From assembly GCA_902796005.1 (NCBI GenBank), contig CADBNF010000038.1, positions 1-43,624 on the forward strand: a stretch of DNA of 43,624 nt, written 5' to 3'. The position numbers and the translations under genes were made by a program. Source of the DNA: an uncultured Lachnospiraceae bacterium. Its GTDB lineage: Bacteria; Bacillota; Clostridia; Lachnospirales; Lachnospiraceae. Shown here in pieces: positions 15,562-23,690 of the stretch. The notes under the pieces are model-generated. The model did no database searches. It was not told the origin of the DNA and saw only the letters and a program-made list of their open reading frames with translations. The first letter of the stretch is position 1. Each line of letters opens with the position of its first letter.

Positions 15562-17118
15562 TTAAAATTCGGGCTCAACCGGTCTTACGATAAACTGGCC
15601 GCTGTTGATTTCCTCGGTTTCCTTCCTGGCGCCCTCAATGGCGATGGGAAGGACACGGAGGAACTCATCCACCTCTTCTTCGGTATTGTAGATGCCGAAG
15701 CTTACCCGGATCATGCCGGGGGTATCCCTGCCGGAGCAGGATTCGAAGGCAACCATGGCGTCATCGGAATAGCCTAGTAGCCGCCATACATAGGGATTCG
15801 CGCAGAAGGCGCCTCTTCTCGTGGCTACGCCGCCTTCCGTGGACAGATGCTGGGCCAGAAGCTCGGAGTTGACGTCGGTGAAGTTGAAGCTGACCACGCC
15901 TACCCGGTCTTCTATATTCTCACAGTCGCCGAAGAGCACAATGGTATCATACTTCTTCAGGCCGTCGATCAGACGCTTCATCAGTACCTGCTCGTGGGCT
16001 TCGATACTGTCAAAGCCGACCTCGGTGAGCACGTCGATGGCCTTGCCCATGCCTACAACGCCGGGATAGTTGGGAGAACCGGCCTCATAGACCTCCGGGG
16101 CGGTTTTATAGAGGACATCATAGTCACGGACGATTTTGATGGTGCCGCCGCCGTAGAATTCAGGCATATGCTCATCCAGCACTTCCTTCAGGCCTACAAT
16201 CGCGCCGCCGCCGTAGGGAGAATACATCTTATGGGCGGAATATACCAGGAAATCAATGTTCTCCTCCGGGGTCTCACCCATCATGGAGAAGGAACGGTGG
16301 GCCACAATCTGGGCACCGTCGACAATGATAAGCGCGCCGTGCTCATGGGCCATCTTTGCCACACGGTGCACGTCCGTCACATAACCGGTTACGTTGGAGG
16401 CAGCGGTTACGGCAACGTACTTCACGTCATTTTCTTCCAGGAGACGTTCCAGCTCGTCGTATTTGATACGCCCCTGCTCATCCACCTCCGCGTAGATAAC
16501 CTTGCAGCGTTCCCGCCAGGACAGATCGTTGGCGTGATGCTCCATTCTGGTGGTCAGAACCAGGTCATCCTCACTTTCGATAAGGGCAGAGGCAAGCTTG
16601 TTCAGGCCGTCCGTGGTGGAATTCACATAGATACAGGTATAGGCAGAGGGATCCGCATGGACAAAGTTCAGAACCTTGGTACGGGTTTCCATGTAAATAT
16701 CCGTGGAATAATTGGATTTCTGGGAGAAGCCCCGGCCGATGGAGCCGTACATCAGAAGCTTATTATTCACTTCGTCCATAACCATTTTAAAGGCAGGCGT
16801 GGTCGCGGCATTGTCAAAGTTGACGAGGGGCTTTGTTGTACCGTCCTCCAGCTCCACAGGCTCATCCACGCCCACCACATAGTCCCGGATATTATCCAGG
16901 GTGTATTTTACTTCCTCTGTGCTTCCTTCAGAGGTTTCGGCTGCGGATGAGGCTTCGGAAGCAGATGAAGCTTCGGAAATGACCGAGGAAGCGGATGCGG
17001 TTTCTGCTGAGGAGGCAGAAGCCGAGGAGATCTCCCGGGAAGAGCTGCAGCCGGCAAAGACGGATACGGCCAGTATCGTACAGAGGAGGGCTGTGATGCT
17101 GCGGTGAATTTTTTTCAT
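15562..17118 (-). CDS. Lipoprotein with a SufS-like class V aminotransferase/cysteine desulfurase domain
   Basis: 518 residues. An N-terminal signal peptide ends in lipobox FAG-C24 and is followed by a Ser/Ala/Glu linker (about 25-70). From about residue 97 there is a full PLP fold of the SufS kind: NFDNAATTP, MEHHAND (His194-195), VDGAQ (Asp267, Gln270), the PLP lysine in SAHK297 and a SufS-like active-site cysteine in RRGAFC439ANP. SufS enzymes are cytosolic and take sulfur from cysteine. Here the signal implies the domain lies outside the membrane. The start is firm: AAGGAG sits 5 bases before the ATG, and no alternative start precedes the fold. The gene begins 11 bases after a polysaccharide deacetylase. 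The reaction (desulfurase, lyase or aminotransferase) is unproven. Confidence 0.88.
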   Translation of the reverse strand: MKKIHRSITALLCTILAVSVFAGCSSSREISSASASSAETASASSVISEASSASEASSAAETSEGSTEEVKYTLDNIRDYVVGVDEPVELEDGTTKPLVNFDNAATTPAFKMVMDEVNNKLLMYGSIGRGFSQKSNYSTDIYMETRTKVLNFVHADPSAYTCIYVNSTTDGLNKLASALIESEDDLVLTTRMEHHANDLSWRERCKVIYAEVDEQGRIKYDELERLLEENDVKYVAVTAASNVTGYVTDVHRVAKMAHEHGALIIVDGAQIVAHRSFSMMGETPEENIDFLVYSAHKMYSPYGGGAIVGLKEVLDEHMPEFYGGGTIKIVRDYDVLYKTAPEVYEAGSPNYPGVVGMGKAIDVLTEVGFDSIEAHEQVLMKRLIDGLKKYDTIVLFGDCENIEDRVGVVSFNFTDVNSELLAQHLSTEGGVATRRGAFCANPYVWRLLGYSDDAMVAFESCSGRDTPGMIRVSFGIYNTEEEVDEFLRVLPIAIEGARKETEEINSGQFIVRPVEPEF

Positions 17119-17129
17119 ATTATCTCCTT

Positions 17130-18185
17130 TCAGTTGAAAATCTCCTGATGCGATGTAAAGGCGTCCCGGGTGATGGGCCGGAACTCATAGCCATTGGACA
17201 GATAGTATTCAATAATCGAGGGCAGAGCCTCTAAAGTCGTTTCCTTGCCGCCGCAGTCGTGGGACAGAAGTACGATGTTTTCCCAGTAATCCACGCTGGT
17301 GGCTGCAGCGATAAGGGCGTTTACATCGTCCACCACCGCCCCGTCGCCGGAGCTGCAGTTCCAGTCAAAATACTGGTAGCCCCTCTCCTGCACCGCCGAA
17401 GTCAGGTAGGTCATGATGCCCTCACAGTAATCCCGGGACACCTGGTTGCAGCTGCCGCCCGGGAAACGGATGAAGGCCGGCACATACCCTATCTGTTCGG
17501 CAACGACCTGGCCTATAGCGTCCAGATCGGCAAAGAAGGCCTCCGGTGAAGTGTATATCGTGGCATAGTCATGGCTGTAGGAATGCAGGCCGATGGTATG
17601 TCCTCTGTCATATGCTTCCTTTATCAGATAGAAATATTCCGGATCCTGGGCGGTAACGAAGAAGGTGCACTTTACGTTATACCGGTCCAGCACGTCCAGA
17701 AAGGCCGGAGTCAGGTAAGAAGGTCCGTCGTCCAGGGTCAGGTAGACCACCTTCTCCTCGGTCATATGGTTGTTGCCACAGGGCACGCCGGGCTGTACCG
17801 CAAAGGTTGAACGGTCCACCGGATAGTCCGCCGCACGAAGGCCGCCGGTTTCCTGGGCGGCTTCTGCTGCAGGCTGCTGCGCCGGCTGTTCCGCTGTCTG
17901 CTGCTGCGCAGCAGCGGCTTCCGTCGTCTGCTCTTCCGCTGCCTGTGCAGACGTGCTCAGGGCAGCCGCTTCAGGCTGAAGGGCAGCAGGTGTTTCCGAG
18001 GAGGCTGCCGCAGCTGCCGGCTGGATACTCTCCTCTTTTTTCTTCCTCTGCCTTGCCGATACGGAGATCACAATGATCAGGAATACCGCAATGATGATTA
18101 TGCCTATGGTCAGCCGCTGTCTTATCTGGCGCTGGCGTTTTCGCTTCTTCGCCAGTGCCCGTCTTTTTCTTTCCCTTTCCGTCAT
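17130..18185 (-). CDS. Membrane-anchored polysaccharide deacetylase (NodB domain)
   Basis: Carbohydrate esterase 4 enzyme, probably removing N-acetyl groups from peptidoglycan or another surface glycan. A highly basic cytosolic N-terminus (about 1-25) and one membrane segment (about 26-44) are followed by a long Ala/Gln/Glu linker (about 50-115). The NodB domain then shows all motifs: TLDDGPS, HSYSHD, RFPGGS, FDWN and LLSHDCGG. Metal ligands (second Asp of TLDD, two His of HSYSH) are kept, so it should be active. Length is 351 residues. The ribosome binding site is GGGGAG. The next gene, the SufS-like lipoprotein, starts 11 bases after the stop, so both products are made together at the cell surface. 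Confidence 0.92.
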   Translation of the reverse strand: MTERERKRRALAKKRKRQRQIRQRLTIGIIIIAVFLIIVISVSARQRKKKEESIQPAAAAASSETPAALQPEAAALSTSAQAAEEQTTEAAAAQQQTAEQPAQQPAAEAAQETGGLRAADYPVDRSTFAVQPGVPCGNNHMTEEKVVYLTLDDGPSYLTPAFLDVLDRYNVKCTFFVTAQDPEYFYLIKEAYDRGHTIGLHSYSHDYATIYTSPEAFFADLDAIGQVVAEQIGYVPAFIRFPGGSCNQVSRDYCEGIMTYLTSAVQERGYQYFDWNCSSGDGAVVDDVNALIAAATSVDYWENIVLLSHDCGGKETTLEALPSIIEYYLSNGYEFRPITRDAFTSHQEIFN

Positions 18186-18237
18186 CGGACAGACTCCCCT
18201 TTTTTTTCGATGATAGTATATTTTACCCTAAAACAAA

Positions 18238-18265
18238 GCCCGGGACAAGACTGTCCCGGGCCTTT
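18238..18265 (-). terminator. Terminator after the SPFH gene
   Basis: A 10-bp GC-rich stem (GCCCGGGACA with TGTCCCGGGC, 18238-18261) and a 4-base loop. T-rich tracts lie on both strands; on the minus strand CTTTGTTTT follows. Confidence 0.8.
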
Positions 18266-18286
18266 TTAATAAAAGTTGTTTTCAGG

Positions 18287-19219
18287 TTACGGATTGGAAG
18301 CGGCTTCCTTGATGCCGGATACCAGTCCGGTAAGGTTCTGGATCTCCGAAGGGATAATAATCTTCGTGGCTTTGCCGTCGGCAGCGGTTTTGAAGGCGTC
18401 GTAGGCATGAAGCTTGAGGATGTCGTCGGTTTCAAAGCCGACCTCCTTAAGCTGGCGCACGCCTTCCGCGTCTGCCTTCTTCAGCATGACAATACCTTCG
18501 GCCTCAGCCTGCTTGTGCAGGCGGATGGCCTCGGCGCGGCCTTCGGCTTCCTTAATCATTTCAATCTTCTGGGCTTCCGCACGGAGAACGGCGGATTCCT
18601 TTTCACCCTCCGCACGAAGGACGGCAGATTTCTTCTCACCTTCTGCAATCAGGATGGCTTCACGGCGTTCACGCTCGGCCTTCATCTGCTTCTCCATGGA
18701 TTCCTGGATAGCCTTGGGAGGCATGATGTTCTTCAGCTCTACCCTTGTTACCCGGATGCCCCAGGGATCCGTGGCGATGTCGAGGATGTCCCGCATCTTG
18801 GTATTGATGATTTCCCTGGAGGTCAGGGTTTCGTCCAGCTCCAGCTCACCGATGATGTTACGTAAGGTGGTGGCCGTCAGGTTTTCAATGGCCAGGACCG
18901 GATTGACGATACCGTAGGTGAAAAGCTTCGGGTCTGTTACCATGAAGAAGACAACCGTATCAATCTGCATGGTTACGTTATCCTTGGTGATAACCGGCTG
19001 GGGCGGGAAGTCCGCCACCCGCTCACGCAGGTCTATTTTGCGAACGACCCTGTCAATGAAAGGTATCTTCATGTGCAGGCCGGCATTCCAGACGCTTTTG
19101 AATTTACCAAGCCTTTCGATGATTTCCACTGTGGCCTGGGGAACAACCCGGATGTTGGCCAGCAGTATTGCAATGACAATGATGGCGATAATCACACCGA
19201 GTACAATTTTGGGACTCAT
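18287..19219 (-). CDS. SPFH/band 7 membrane protein (QmcA/stomatin-like)
   Basis: Stomatin-family scaffold of 310 residues: an N-terminal membrane anchor (about 5-22), then the SPFH domain (VPQATVEIIERLGKF, LHMKIPFIDRV, LRNIIGELELDETLTSRE). A long Ala/Glu/Lys helix (about 190-265, with repeated AEGEK units) mediates oligomerisation, and a glycine-containing tail follows. These proteins organise membrane microdomains and often control membrane proteases. The start at 19219 is supported by AAAGGA 6 bases upstream; an ATG 39 bases further up lacks a site. The gene is monocistronic, ended by a strong hairpin. No NfeD partner is adjacent. Confidence 0.92.
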   Translation of the reverse strand: MSPKIVLGVIIAIIVIAILLANIRVVPQATVEIIERLGKFKSVWNAGLHMKIPFIDRVVRKIDLRERVADFPPQPVITKDNVTMQIDTVVFFMVTDPKLFTYGIVNPVLAIENLTATTLRNIIGELELDETLTSREIINTKMRDILDIATDPWGIRVTRVELKNIMPPKAIQESMEKQMKAERERREAILIAEGEKKSAVLRAEGEKESAVLRAEAQKIEMIKEAEGRAEAIRLHKQAEAEGIVMLKKADAEGVRQLKEVGFETDDILKLHAYDAFKTAADGKATKIIIPSEIQNLTGLVSGIKEAASNP

Positions 19220-19278
19220 TTTTCTTCCTTTCTTTCCGCCCGAAGGGGCGGTTAACAATTTATTCCGTGTATGACTGC

Positions 19279-19308
19279 ATTATATGACGGAAATAAGCCT
19301 GCCGTAAA
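19279..19308 (-). promoter_or_regulatory. Possible promoter of the SPFH gene
   Basis: Minus-strand TATAAT (19284-19279) with a weak TTTACG 18 bases upstream. A GC-rich hairpin (around 19236-19252) follows in the leader. Confidence 0.45.
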
Positions 19309-19339
19309 GGATATTAAGGGTAAAATAAATGCTTTTATT

Positions 19340-19368
19340 TTGCATACAGACGGGAAAAAAGGTATAAT
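19340..19368 (+). promoter_or_regulatory. Promoter of the SGNH hydrolase gene
   Basis: TTGCAT (19340-19345), 17-base spacer, perfect TATAAT (19363-19368), followed by AAGGAGG before the ATG at 19398. The expression signals are intact although the gene is interrupted. Confidence 0.7.
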
Positions 19369-19397
19369 GTAAAAAACGTTTAAGGAGGAGAAATAAC

Positions 19398-20045
19398 ATG
19401 AAGAATATCTTATGTTTCGGAGATTCCAATACCTACGGTCTGAATCCGGAATGGGTAAAGGGAAATTTCGGAAGACATCCCTTTAACGTCCGCTGGCCCG
19501 GCAGGCTGCAGGCGCTTCTTGGCAGTGACTACCATATTATTTAAGAAGGTCTGTCCGGAAGAACCACGGTTTTTGACGATCCCACCATGCCGAACCGGGA
19601 CGGAAGCGCCTATCTGGCGCCCTGCATCGAAAGCCACAGTCCGCTGGATCTTATCATCTTCATGCTGGGCACCAATGATACCAAGCCGCTGTACAGCGCA
19701 AGGCCTGCGGAAATCGCCCAGGGCATGGGCAGGCTTATCCGTATTGCGAAGGATCCCAACCTGTACATGGGCATGCCGGTGCCGAAGATCCTCGTGGCCG
19801 CGCCGGTGCCTTTGAACGAAACCGCCCTTACCCTGGCGGACGGCATCACAACGCCGGAAATGATCCGCAAAACCGAGGAGCTGGCTGCCGCCTATGCACC
19901 CATGTGCGCCATGTACGGCACAGCCTTCATTGATCTCGGCAAGGTGGCAAAGACCAGCAACCTGGACGGTGTACACCTTCTTCCCGAGGCCCATGAGGCC
20001 ATTGCACAGGCCTATGCGGAAAAGGTAAGGGAGCTTATCGGCTGA
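19398..20045 (+). pseudogene. SGNH/GDSL-type hydrolase interrupted by an in-frame TAA
   Basis: Reads as one 216-codon frame. The N-terminal block MKNILCFGDSNTYG carries the catalytic serine of GDS. After codon 48 the frame meets TAA (19542-19544) and then continues without shift as EGLSGRTTVFDDP. Downstream come the GTND block, with the oxyanion-hole asparagine, and DGVHLLPEAHEAIA, with the catalytic Asp and His. The relatives' usual reading here is a glutamate codon, so a single G-to-T change (GAA to TAA) explains the break. Promoter and ribosome binding site are intact. A sequencing error would give the same picture. The intact enzyme would be an esterase or lipase-like arylesterase. Confidence 0.85.
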
Positions 20046-20051
20046 TTTTCT

Positions 20052-20753
20052 TCAGTTCTCCGCAAGGCTTTCCGCAATTTTCAGATCTTCAGGTGTGGTT
20101 ATTTTAAAGTTAAGGGGCGATCCGGCTGCCAGATGCACCGGATGGCCCTTTACTGCGCAGATGCTGCAGGTATCCGTAAGCCTGGCCTTCTGGAAAGGCG
20201 TCAGTTCCCGATAACATTCTTTCAGCAGGCCGATACGGAAGGTCTGGGGCGTCTGGGCCTGGTAAAGCCGGCTTCTGTCGGGCACGCAGGCAATGGTTTC
20301 CCCTTTTTCACTGTCGTAAATGGTATCCACGGCCTTAATCGCCGTTCCCACTGCGCCGTATTCTTCGGCAAGACGGATGTTTTCCCGGATGATTTCCTTC
20401 GTGACAAAGGGACGCACGGCGTCATGGGTCAGAAGTATGCTGTCCCCCTGCTCCCCGAAGCGTTCCTCTATTGCCGTAATGATGCGGAAAACCGTATCGT
20501 TCCTGTCTCCCCCGCCGGGAAGAATAAACAGCCTGTCCTTACAGCTTCCGGCAAATTTACTGAAAAGCTCTTCGGTATAGTCTGCCCAGTCCTTATGCAC
20601 GCCGATAAAGACCGCGTCAATTTCCCCGCAGGAGAGAAATTTTTCCACGGTGTGAACCAGGATGGGTTTATCTTTAAGAAGAAGAAACTGTTTGGGCAGC
20701 TCTGCCCCCATGCGCGTGCCGGTACCGCCGGCAGCGATCCCTGCGAAAATCAT
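20052..20753 (-). CDS. TarI/IspD-family cytidylyltransferase (TarI-like)
   Basis: CTP-dependent nucleotidyltransferase of 233 residues with AAGGTGTRMG and LPKQFL at the N-terminus, GGGDRNDTV, THDAVRPFVT and QTPQTFR. The THDAVRPF motif, LTDTCSICAVKG and the ending NFKITTPEDLKIAE resemble TarI (ribitol-5-phosphate cytidylyltransferase, CDP-ribitol for wall polymers) more than IspD of the MEP pathway, where a DGARPF-type motif is usual. IspH is encoded nearby, so an IspD must exist somewhere and this gene could serve that role. The ATG overlaps the stop of the DUF1292 gene (ATGA), with GGGAG 5 bases upstream. Confidence 0.85.
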   Translation of the reverse strand: MIFAGIAAGGTGTRMGAELPKQFLLLKDKPILVHTVEKFLSCGEIDAVFIGVHKDWADYTEELFSKFAGSCKDRLFILPGGGDRNDTVFRIITAIEERFGEQGDSILLTHDAVRPFVTKEIIRENIRLAEEYGAVGTAIKAVDTIYDSEKGETIACVPDRSRLYQAQTPQTFRIGLLKECYRELTPFQKARLTDTCSICAVKGHPVHLAAGSPLNFKITTPEDLKIAESLAEN

Positions 20754-21082
20754 TTCTTCTCCCGGCCGCCCTTCTGCGCGGCCTTTGCGGCTTTTTCTTC
20801 CTTTTCCACCTCTGCAAGGAACAGGTCAAAGACCGCATCCAGCAGGGCTTCGTCGCCCACGCCCAGATAATCCTTTTCCCCGTTTTTCTTCTGCTTTATC
20901 TCCAGTATAATGCAGACGCCGCCTTCCTCCTCGTCGTCAAAATAATCCTCGTCATTCTGGGATTCCAGGACGGCGTATTTCTTACCCTTATATTCGATGG
21001 TTTTCAGATAGCGGTAATAGGTTTCCTCGCCGTTGTCGTCCGTCAGGACAAAGGTTTCGTCCTTTTCCGTATTTTTGCCCAT
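20750..21082 (-). CDS. DUF1292 domain protein
   Basis: 110-residue acidic protein with the DUF1292 pattern: FVLTDDNGEETYYRYLKTIEYKGKKYAVL, then a strongly acidic loop (DEDYFDDEEE), then a beta strand GGVCIILEI and a helical, lysine/alanine-rich tail. These small proteins are widespread in Firmicutes and have no established function. The gene overlaps both neighbours (1 base with the upstream SseB-like gene, 4 with the cytidylyltransferase), so the three are translationally coupled. Confidence 0.85.
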   Translation of the reverse strand: MGKNTEKDETFVLTDDNGEETYYRYLKTIEYKGKKYAVLESQNDEDYFDDEEEGGVCIILEIKQKKNGEKDYLGVGDEALLDAVFDLFLAEVEKEEKAAKAAQKGGREKK

Positions 21083-22179
21083 TATTCTCCCTCTTTCTTT
21101 GCTTTTGACGTGCTTTCCATGAGTTCCTTTGTGATGTAAATGCCCGAGCCGGCCAGGGCGGAAACATTGACCGCGCAGTCAAAACGGGCCGTAATATCCT
21201 TCACCGTCTGCACCATCACGTCCCAGCTGCCGTCGTAGGCCATGCGAAGCTTCCTGATATCCGTGAAGCAGCGCAGCGCCGTCCGGTCTTCCCTGCCGTT
21301 TATCGTGGGCATCTTAAGCTTCGTACCCTTGGGCATGGTGATTTTCCCGCCGGTTTTCACCGGGCGTTTGCCCTCATAGGTGACGGGAACGAGAAGCCTG
21401 GCCTTGGGAATCTGCTGCAGGAGAAGGTTGTAGATCACCCGGTAGGAAAGATCCGGCTCCTTATCCGCCGGCTTTGCCAGCTGTCCCAGCAGCAGGATCC
21501 AGCGTTCCAGATCCGGGTTCAGTACGGGCCTTGCCTCCGGCTTCATTCTGGTAAAATCCGGCTTCGGCGCTAACATTTCTCCGGGAATGCGTACGGTTTC
21601 GGAAAGAACGGCGCATTCGTGGGCGCCGTTGGCGTAGAAGCAGTCCGCGAAGAAATTCCGGATGCCGGTCCTGTTTTCCCCGTTTTCTATCCGCTTCACC
21701 TCGAAGATGTCCGGATTGAGCATCGCCATTTCCGCGTTTTCCGCCTGTTTCGCTGCAATATAGATGTAGGGGGCCGCTACGGTATAGCTGCCGTTGCCCC
21801 GGTCGATGATCCGGGTGTACATGTGGGGTTCCCCGGTCCGTTTGTTGAAGATGCACCAGATCTCATCCGCGGAAAGAATCTTTTTCGCCATGTCCGTGTT
21901 TATGACTTTAAGCTTCTCCGCCAGGACCTTCCTGTCCTCCTCGGATTCCGGCTGCTTCTTTTCCAGCCTGCTGCGCAGGAAAAGCCGCACCACCTCCGCC
22001 AGCTGGGAAAAGGTGCATTTCTCCAGGATTTCCTCCGGGATTTCCAGGGTGTTGGAATAGGCAGCCAGCGCAGCTTGGGACACCTCTCCCTCGCTGGTCA
22101 GCAGCTCCTCCGGCGCGGAGCCTTTCGCCTCTTCCGTGTCGGATTTCAGTATTTTTTTCAGATTCGGAAAAAGAGCCAT
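21082..22179 (-). CDS. SseB-like protein of unknown function
   Basis: 365 residues, cytosolic, no membrane segment. The C-terminal third (about 240-360), with ARLLVPVTYEG and RCFTDIRKLRMAYDG, matches the general pattern of SseB N-terminal domains. The N-terminal half (helical, then ADEIWCIFNKRTGEPHMYTRII) is not recognised. The start at 22179 is supported by AAGGAG about 8 bases upstream; an ATG 21 bases further up lacks such a site. It is the first gene of the operon with DUF1292 and the cytidylyltransferase, divergent from the MalY-type gene. Its role is unknown. Confidence 0.7.
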   Translation of the reverse strand: MALFPNLKKILKSDTEEAKGSAPEELLTSEGEVSQAALAAYSNTLEIPEEILEKCTFSQLAEVVRLFLRSRLEKKQPESEEDRKVLAEKLKVINTDMAKKILSADEIWCIFNKRTGEPHMYTRIIDRGNGSYTVAAPYIYIAAKQAENAEMAMLNPDIFEVKRIENGENRTGIRNFFADCFYANGAHECAVLSETVRIPGEMLAPKPDFTRMKPEARPVLNPDLERWILLLGQLAKPADKEPDLSYRVIYNLLLQQIPKARLLVPVTYEGKRPVKTGGKITMPKGTKLKMPTINGREDRTALRCFTDIRKLRMAYDGSWDVMVQTVKDITARFDCAVNVSALAGSGIYITKELMESTSKAKKEGE

Positions 22180-22285
22180 AGGGTTACTCCTTATAAACAA
22201 GAATGATTTTGATGAAAGAATAGCACAACCGGAAAGAAATTACCAGTTTATTGCAGATAATCTGGTTTACCGGCGGCAAATATGC

Positions 22286-22317
22286 TACAATGGCCGAAGA
22301 ACATTCTTAAACGGAGG
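22286..22317 (+). promoter_or_regulatory. Extended -10 promoter and ribosome binding site of the MalY/PatB gene
   Basis: TGC followed by TACAAT (22286-22291) is an extended -10; no good -35 is seen. GGAGG at 22313-22317 precedes the ATG by 5 bases. Confidence 0.45.
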
Positions 22318-22322
22318 AGCTT

Positions 22323-23531
22323 ATGAAATACGATTTTACATCCCTGATTGAACGAAAAGGTCATGATGCCATCGCCGTAGACGGCCTCGGCGCCCCCGGC
22401 GGCTTCTGTCCCGGCGCACCGAAGGAGGGCTTTGACGCCATTCCCATGTGGGTGGCGGATATGAATTTTCCCACGGTTCCCGATATCCCCGAGCAGATTA
22501 TCGAGCGGGCCAAGCATCCGGCCTTCGGCTATTTTATGCCCAGGGACGAATATTATGACGCCATCATCAACTGGCAGAAGGTAAGAAACGGTGTGGAAGG
22601 CCTCACAAAGGAAAACATCGGCTATGAAAACGGTGTCCTTGGCGGCGTGGTCAGCGCGGTGAACTGCCTCCTTTCCCGGGGTGACAAGATCCTGCTTCAC
22701 TCTCCCACCTATGTAGGCTTTACCGGCTGCCTGACCAACAACGGCTACGACATTATCCACAGCCCCCTGGTCAAGGATGAACAGGGTGTATGGCGGATGG
22801 ATTTCGAGGACATGGAAGCCAAAATCGTGGACAATAAAATCCACGCCACGGTTTTCTGTTCACCCCACAATCCCTGCGGCCGCGTCTGGGAAAAATGGGA
22901 AATCGAAAAAGCCATGGAAATCTTCAAAAAGCATGACGTGTACGTCATTTCCGACGAAATCTGGTCCGACCTGATCCTGGGTGACCACAAACACATTCCC
23001 ACCCAGTCCGTCTCCGAGGACGCGAAGATGCGCACCATGGCCTTCTACGCCCCCTCCAAGACCTTCAACCTGGCTGGCCTGGTGGGCAGCTACCATATCA
23101 TTTACAACAGCTTCCTGAAGGATCGTATCAACAAGGAAAGCTCCCTAGCCCACTACAACTCCATGAACGTCCTCTCCATGTACGCCCTTATCGGCGGCTA
23201 CAGCGAAAACGGCATGATCTGGGTGGACGAGCTTCGTCAGGTGCTGACGGAAAACGTGGATTTCGCCTGTGACTTCATAGAGAAGAATTTCGAAGGCGTG
23301 ACGGTCTGCAAGCCCCAGGGCACCTATATGCTTTTCGTGGACTGCAGGGACTGGCTGGAGGCCCACGGCAAAACTCTGGACGAGGTTCTCGCTGCCTGCT
23401 GGGACGTAGGCTGCGCCGTTCAGGACGGCAGAGGCTTCCACGGTGAAACCTGCATCCGCATGAACCTGGCTTCTCCTACATCCAGAATTAAGGAAGCCTT
23501 CGAGAGGATGAAGAAATACGTCTTCTGCTAA
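22323..23531 (+). CDS. MalY/PatB-family PLP-dependent aminotransferase (cystathionine beta-lyase-like)
   Basis: Fold-type I PLP enzyme of 402 residues. Family signatures are IPMWVADMNFPTVPDI, FGYFMPRDEYYDAIINW, the SPHNPCGRVW substrate-binding loop, SDEIWSDLI and the PLP lysine in APSKTFNLAG. Members of this subgroup cleave C-S bonds of cystathionine or cysteine conjugates (PatB, MalY) and sometimes act as transaminases. The protein is cytosolic and appears monocistronic. In a gut anaerobe such enzymes can release thiols from cysteine conjugates, but this is inference. Confidence 0.9.
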   Translation: MKYDFTSLIERKGHDAIAVDGLGAPGGFCPGAPKEGFDAIPMWVADMNFPTVPDIPEQIIERAKHPAFGYFMPRDEYYDAIINWQKVRNGVEGLTKENIGYENGVLGGVVSAVNCLLSRGDKILLHSPTYVGFTGCLTNNGYDIIHSPLVKDEQGVWRMDFEDMEAKIVDNKIHATVFCSPHNPCGRVWEKWEIEKAMEIFKKHDVYVISDEIWSDLILGDHKHIPTQSVSEDAKMRTMAFYAPSKTFNLAGLVGSYHIIYNSFLKDRINKESSLAHYNSMNVLSMYALIGGYSENGMIWVDELRQVLTENVDFACDFIEKNFEGVTVCKPQGTYMLFVDCRDWLEAHGKTLDEVLAACWDVGCAVQDGRGFHGETCIRMNLASPTSRIKEAFERMKKYVFC

Positions 23532-23609
23532 AGCGTAAACAAGCCGAAGAATGGTATAAATTACAGCCGAACCATTATATTTTATATAGTTTTTTCTCTT
23601 CACCCATAC

Positions 23610-23615
23610 TATAAT
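23610..23615 (+). promoter_or_regulatory. -10 box upstream of OYE2
   Basis: Perfect TATAAT; the -35 region 17 bases upstream (TAGTTT) is weak, so expression may need an activator. Confidence 0.45.
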
Positions 23616-23690
23616 GAATAAGTGGAATGCATGGAGGCGTTCCGAACTTGTACATACTCATCCAGAAAAAAGAACGACAGGAGGTACAAT

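Noticed and set aside
17000-18100. Low-complexity Ser/Ala/Glu/Gln stretches as DNA repeats
   Set aside because: They are linkers in the coding sequence of two surface proteins, without exact repeat units at DNA level.
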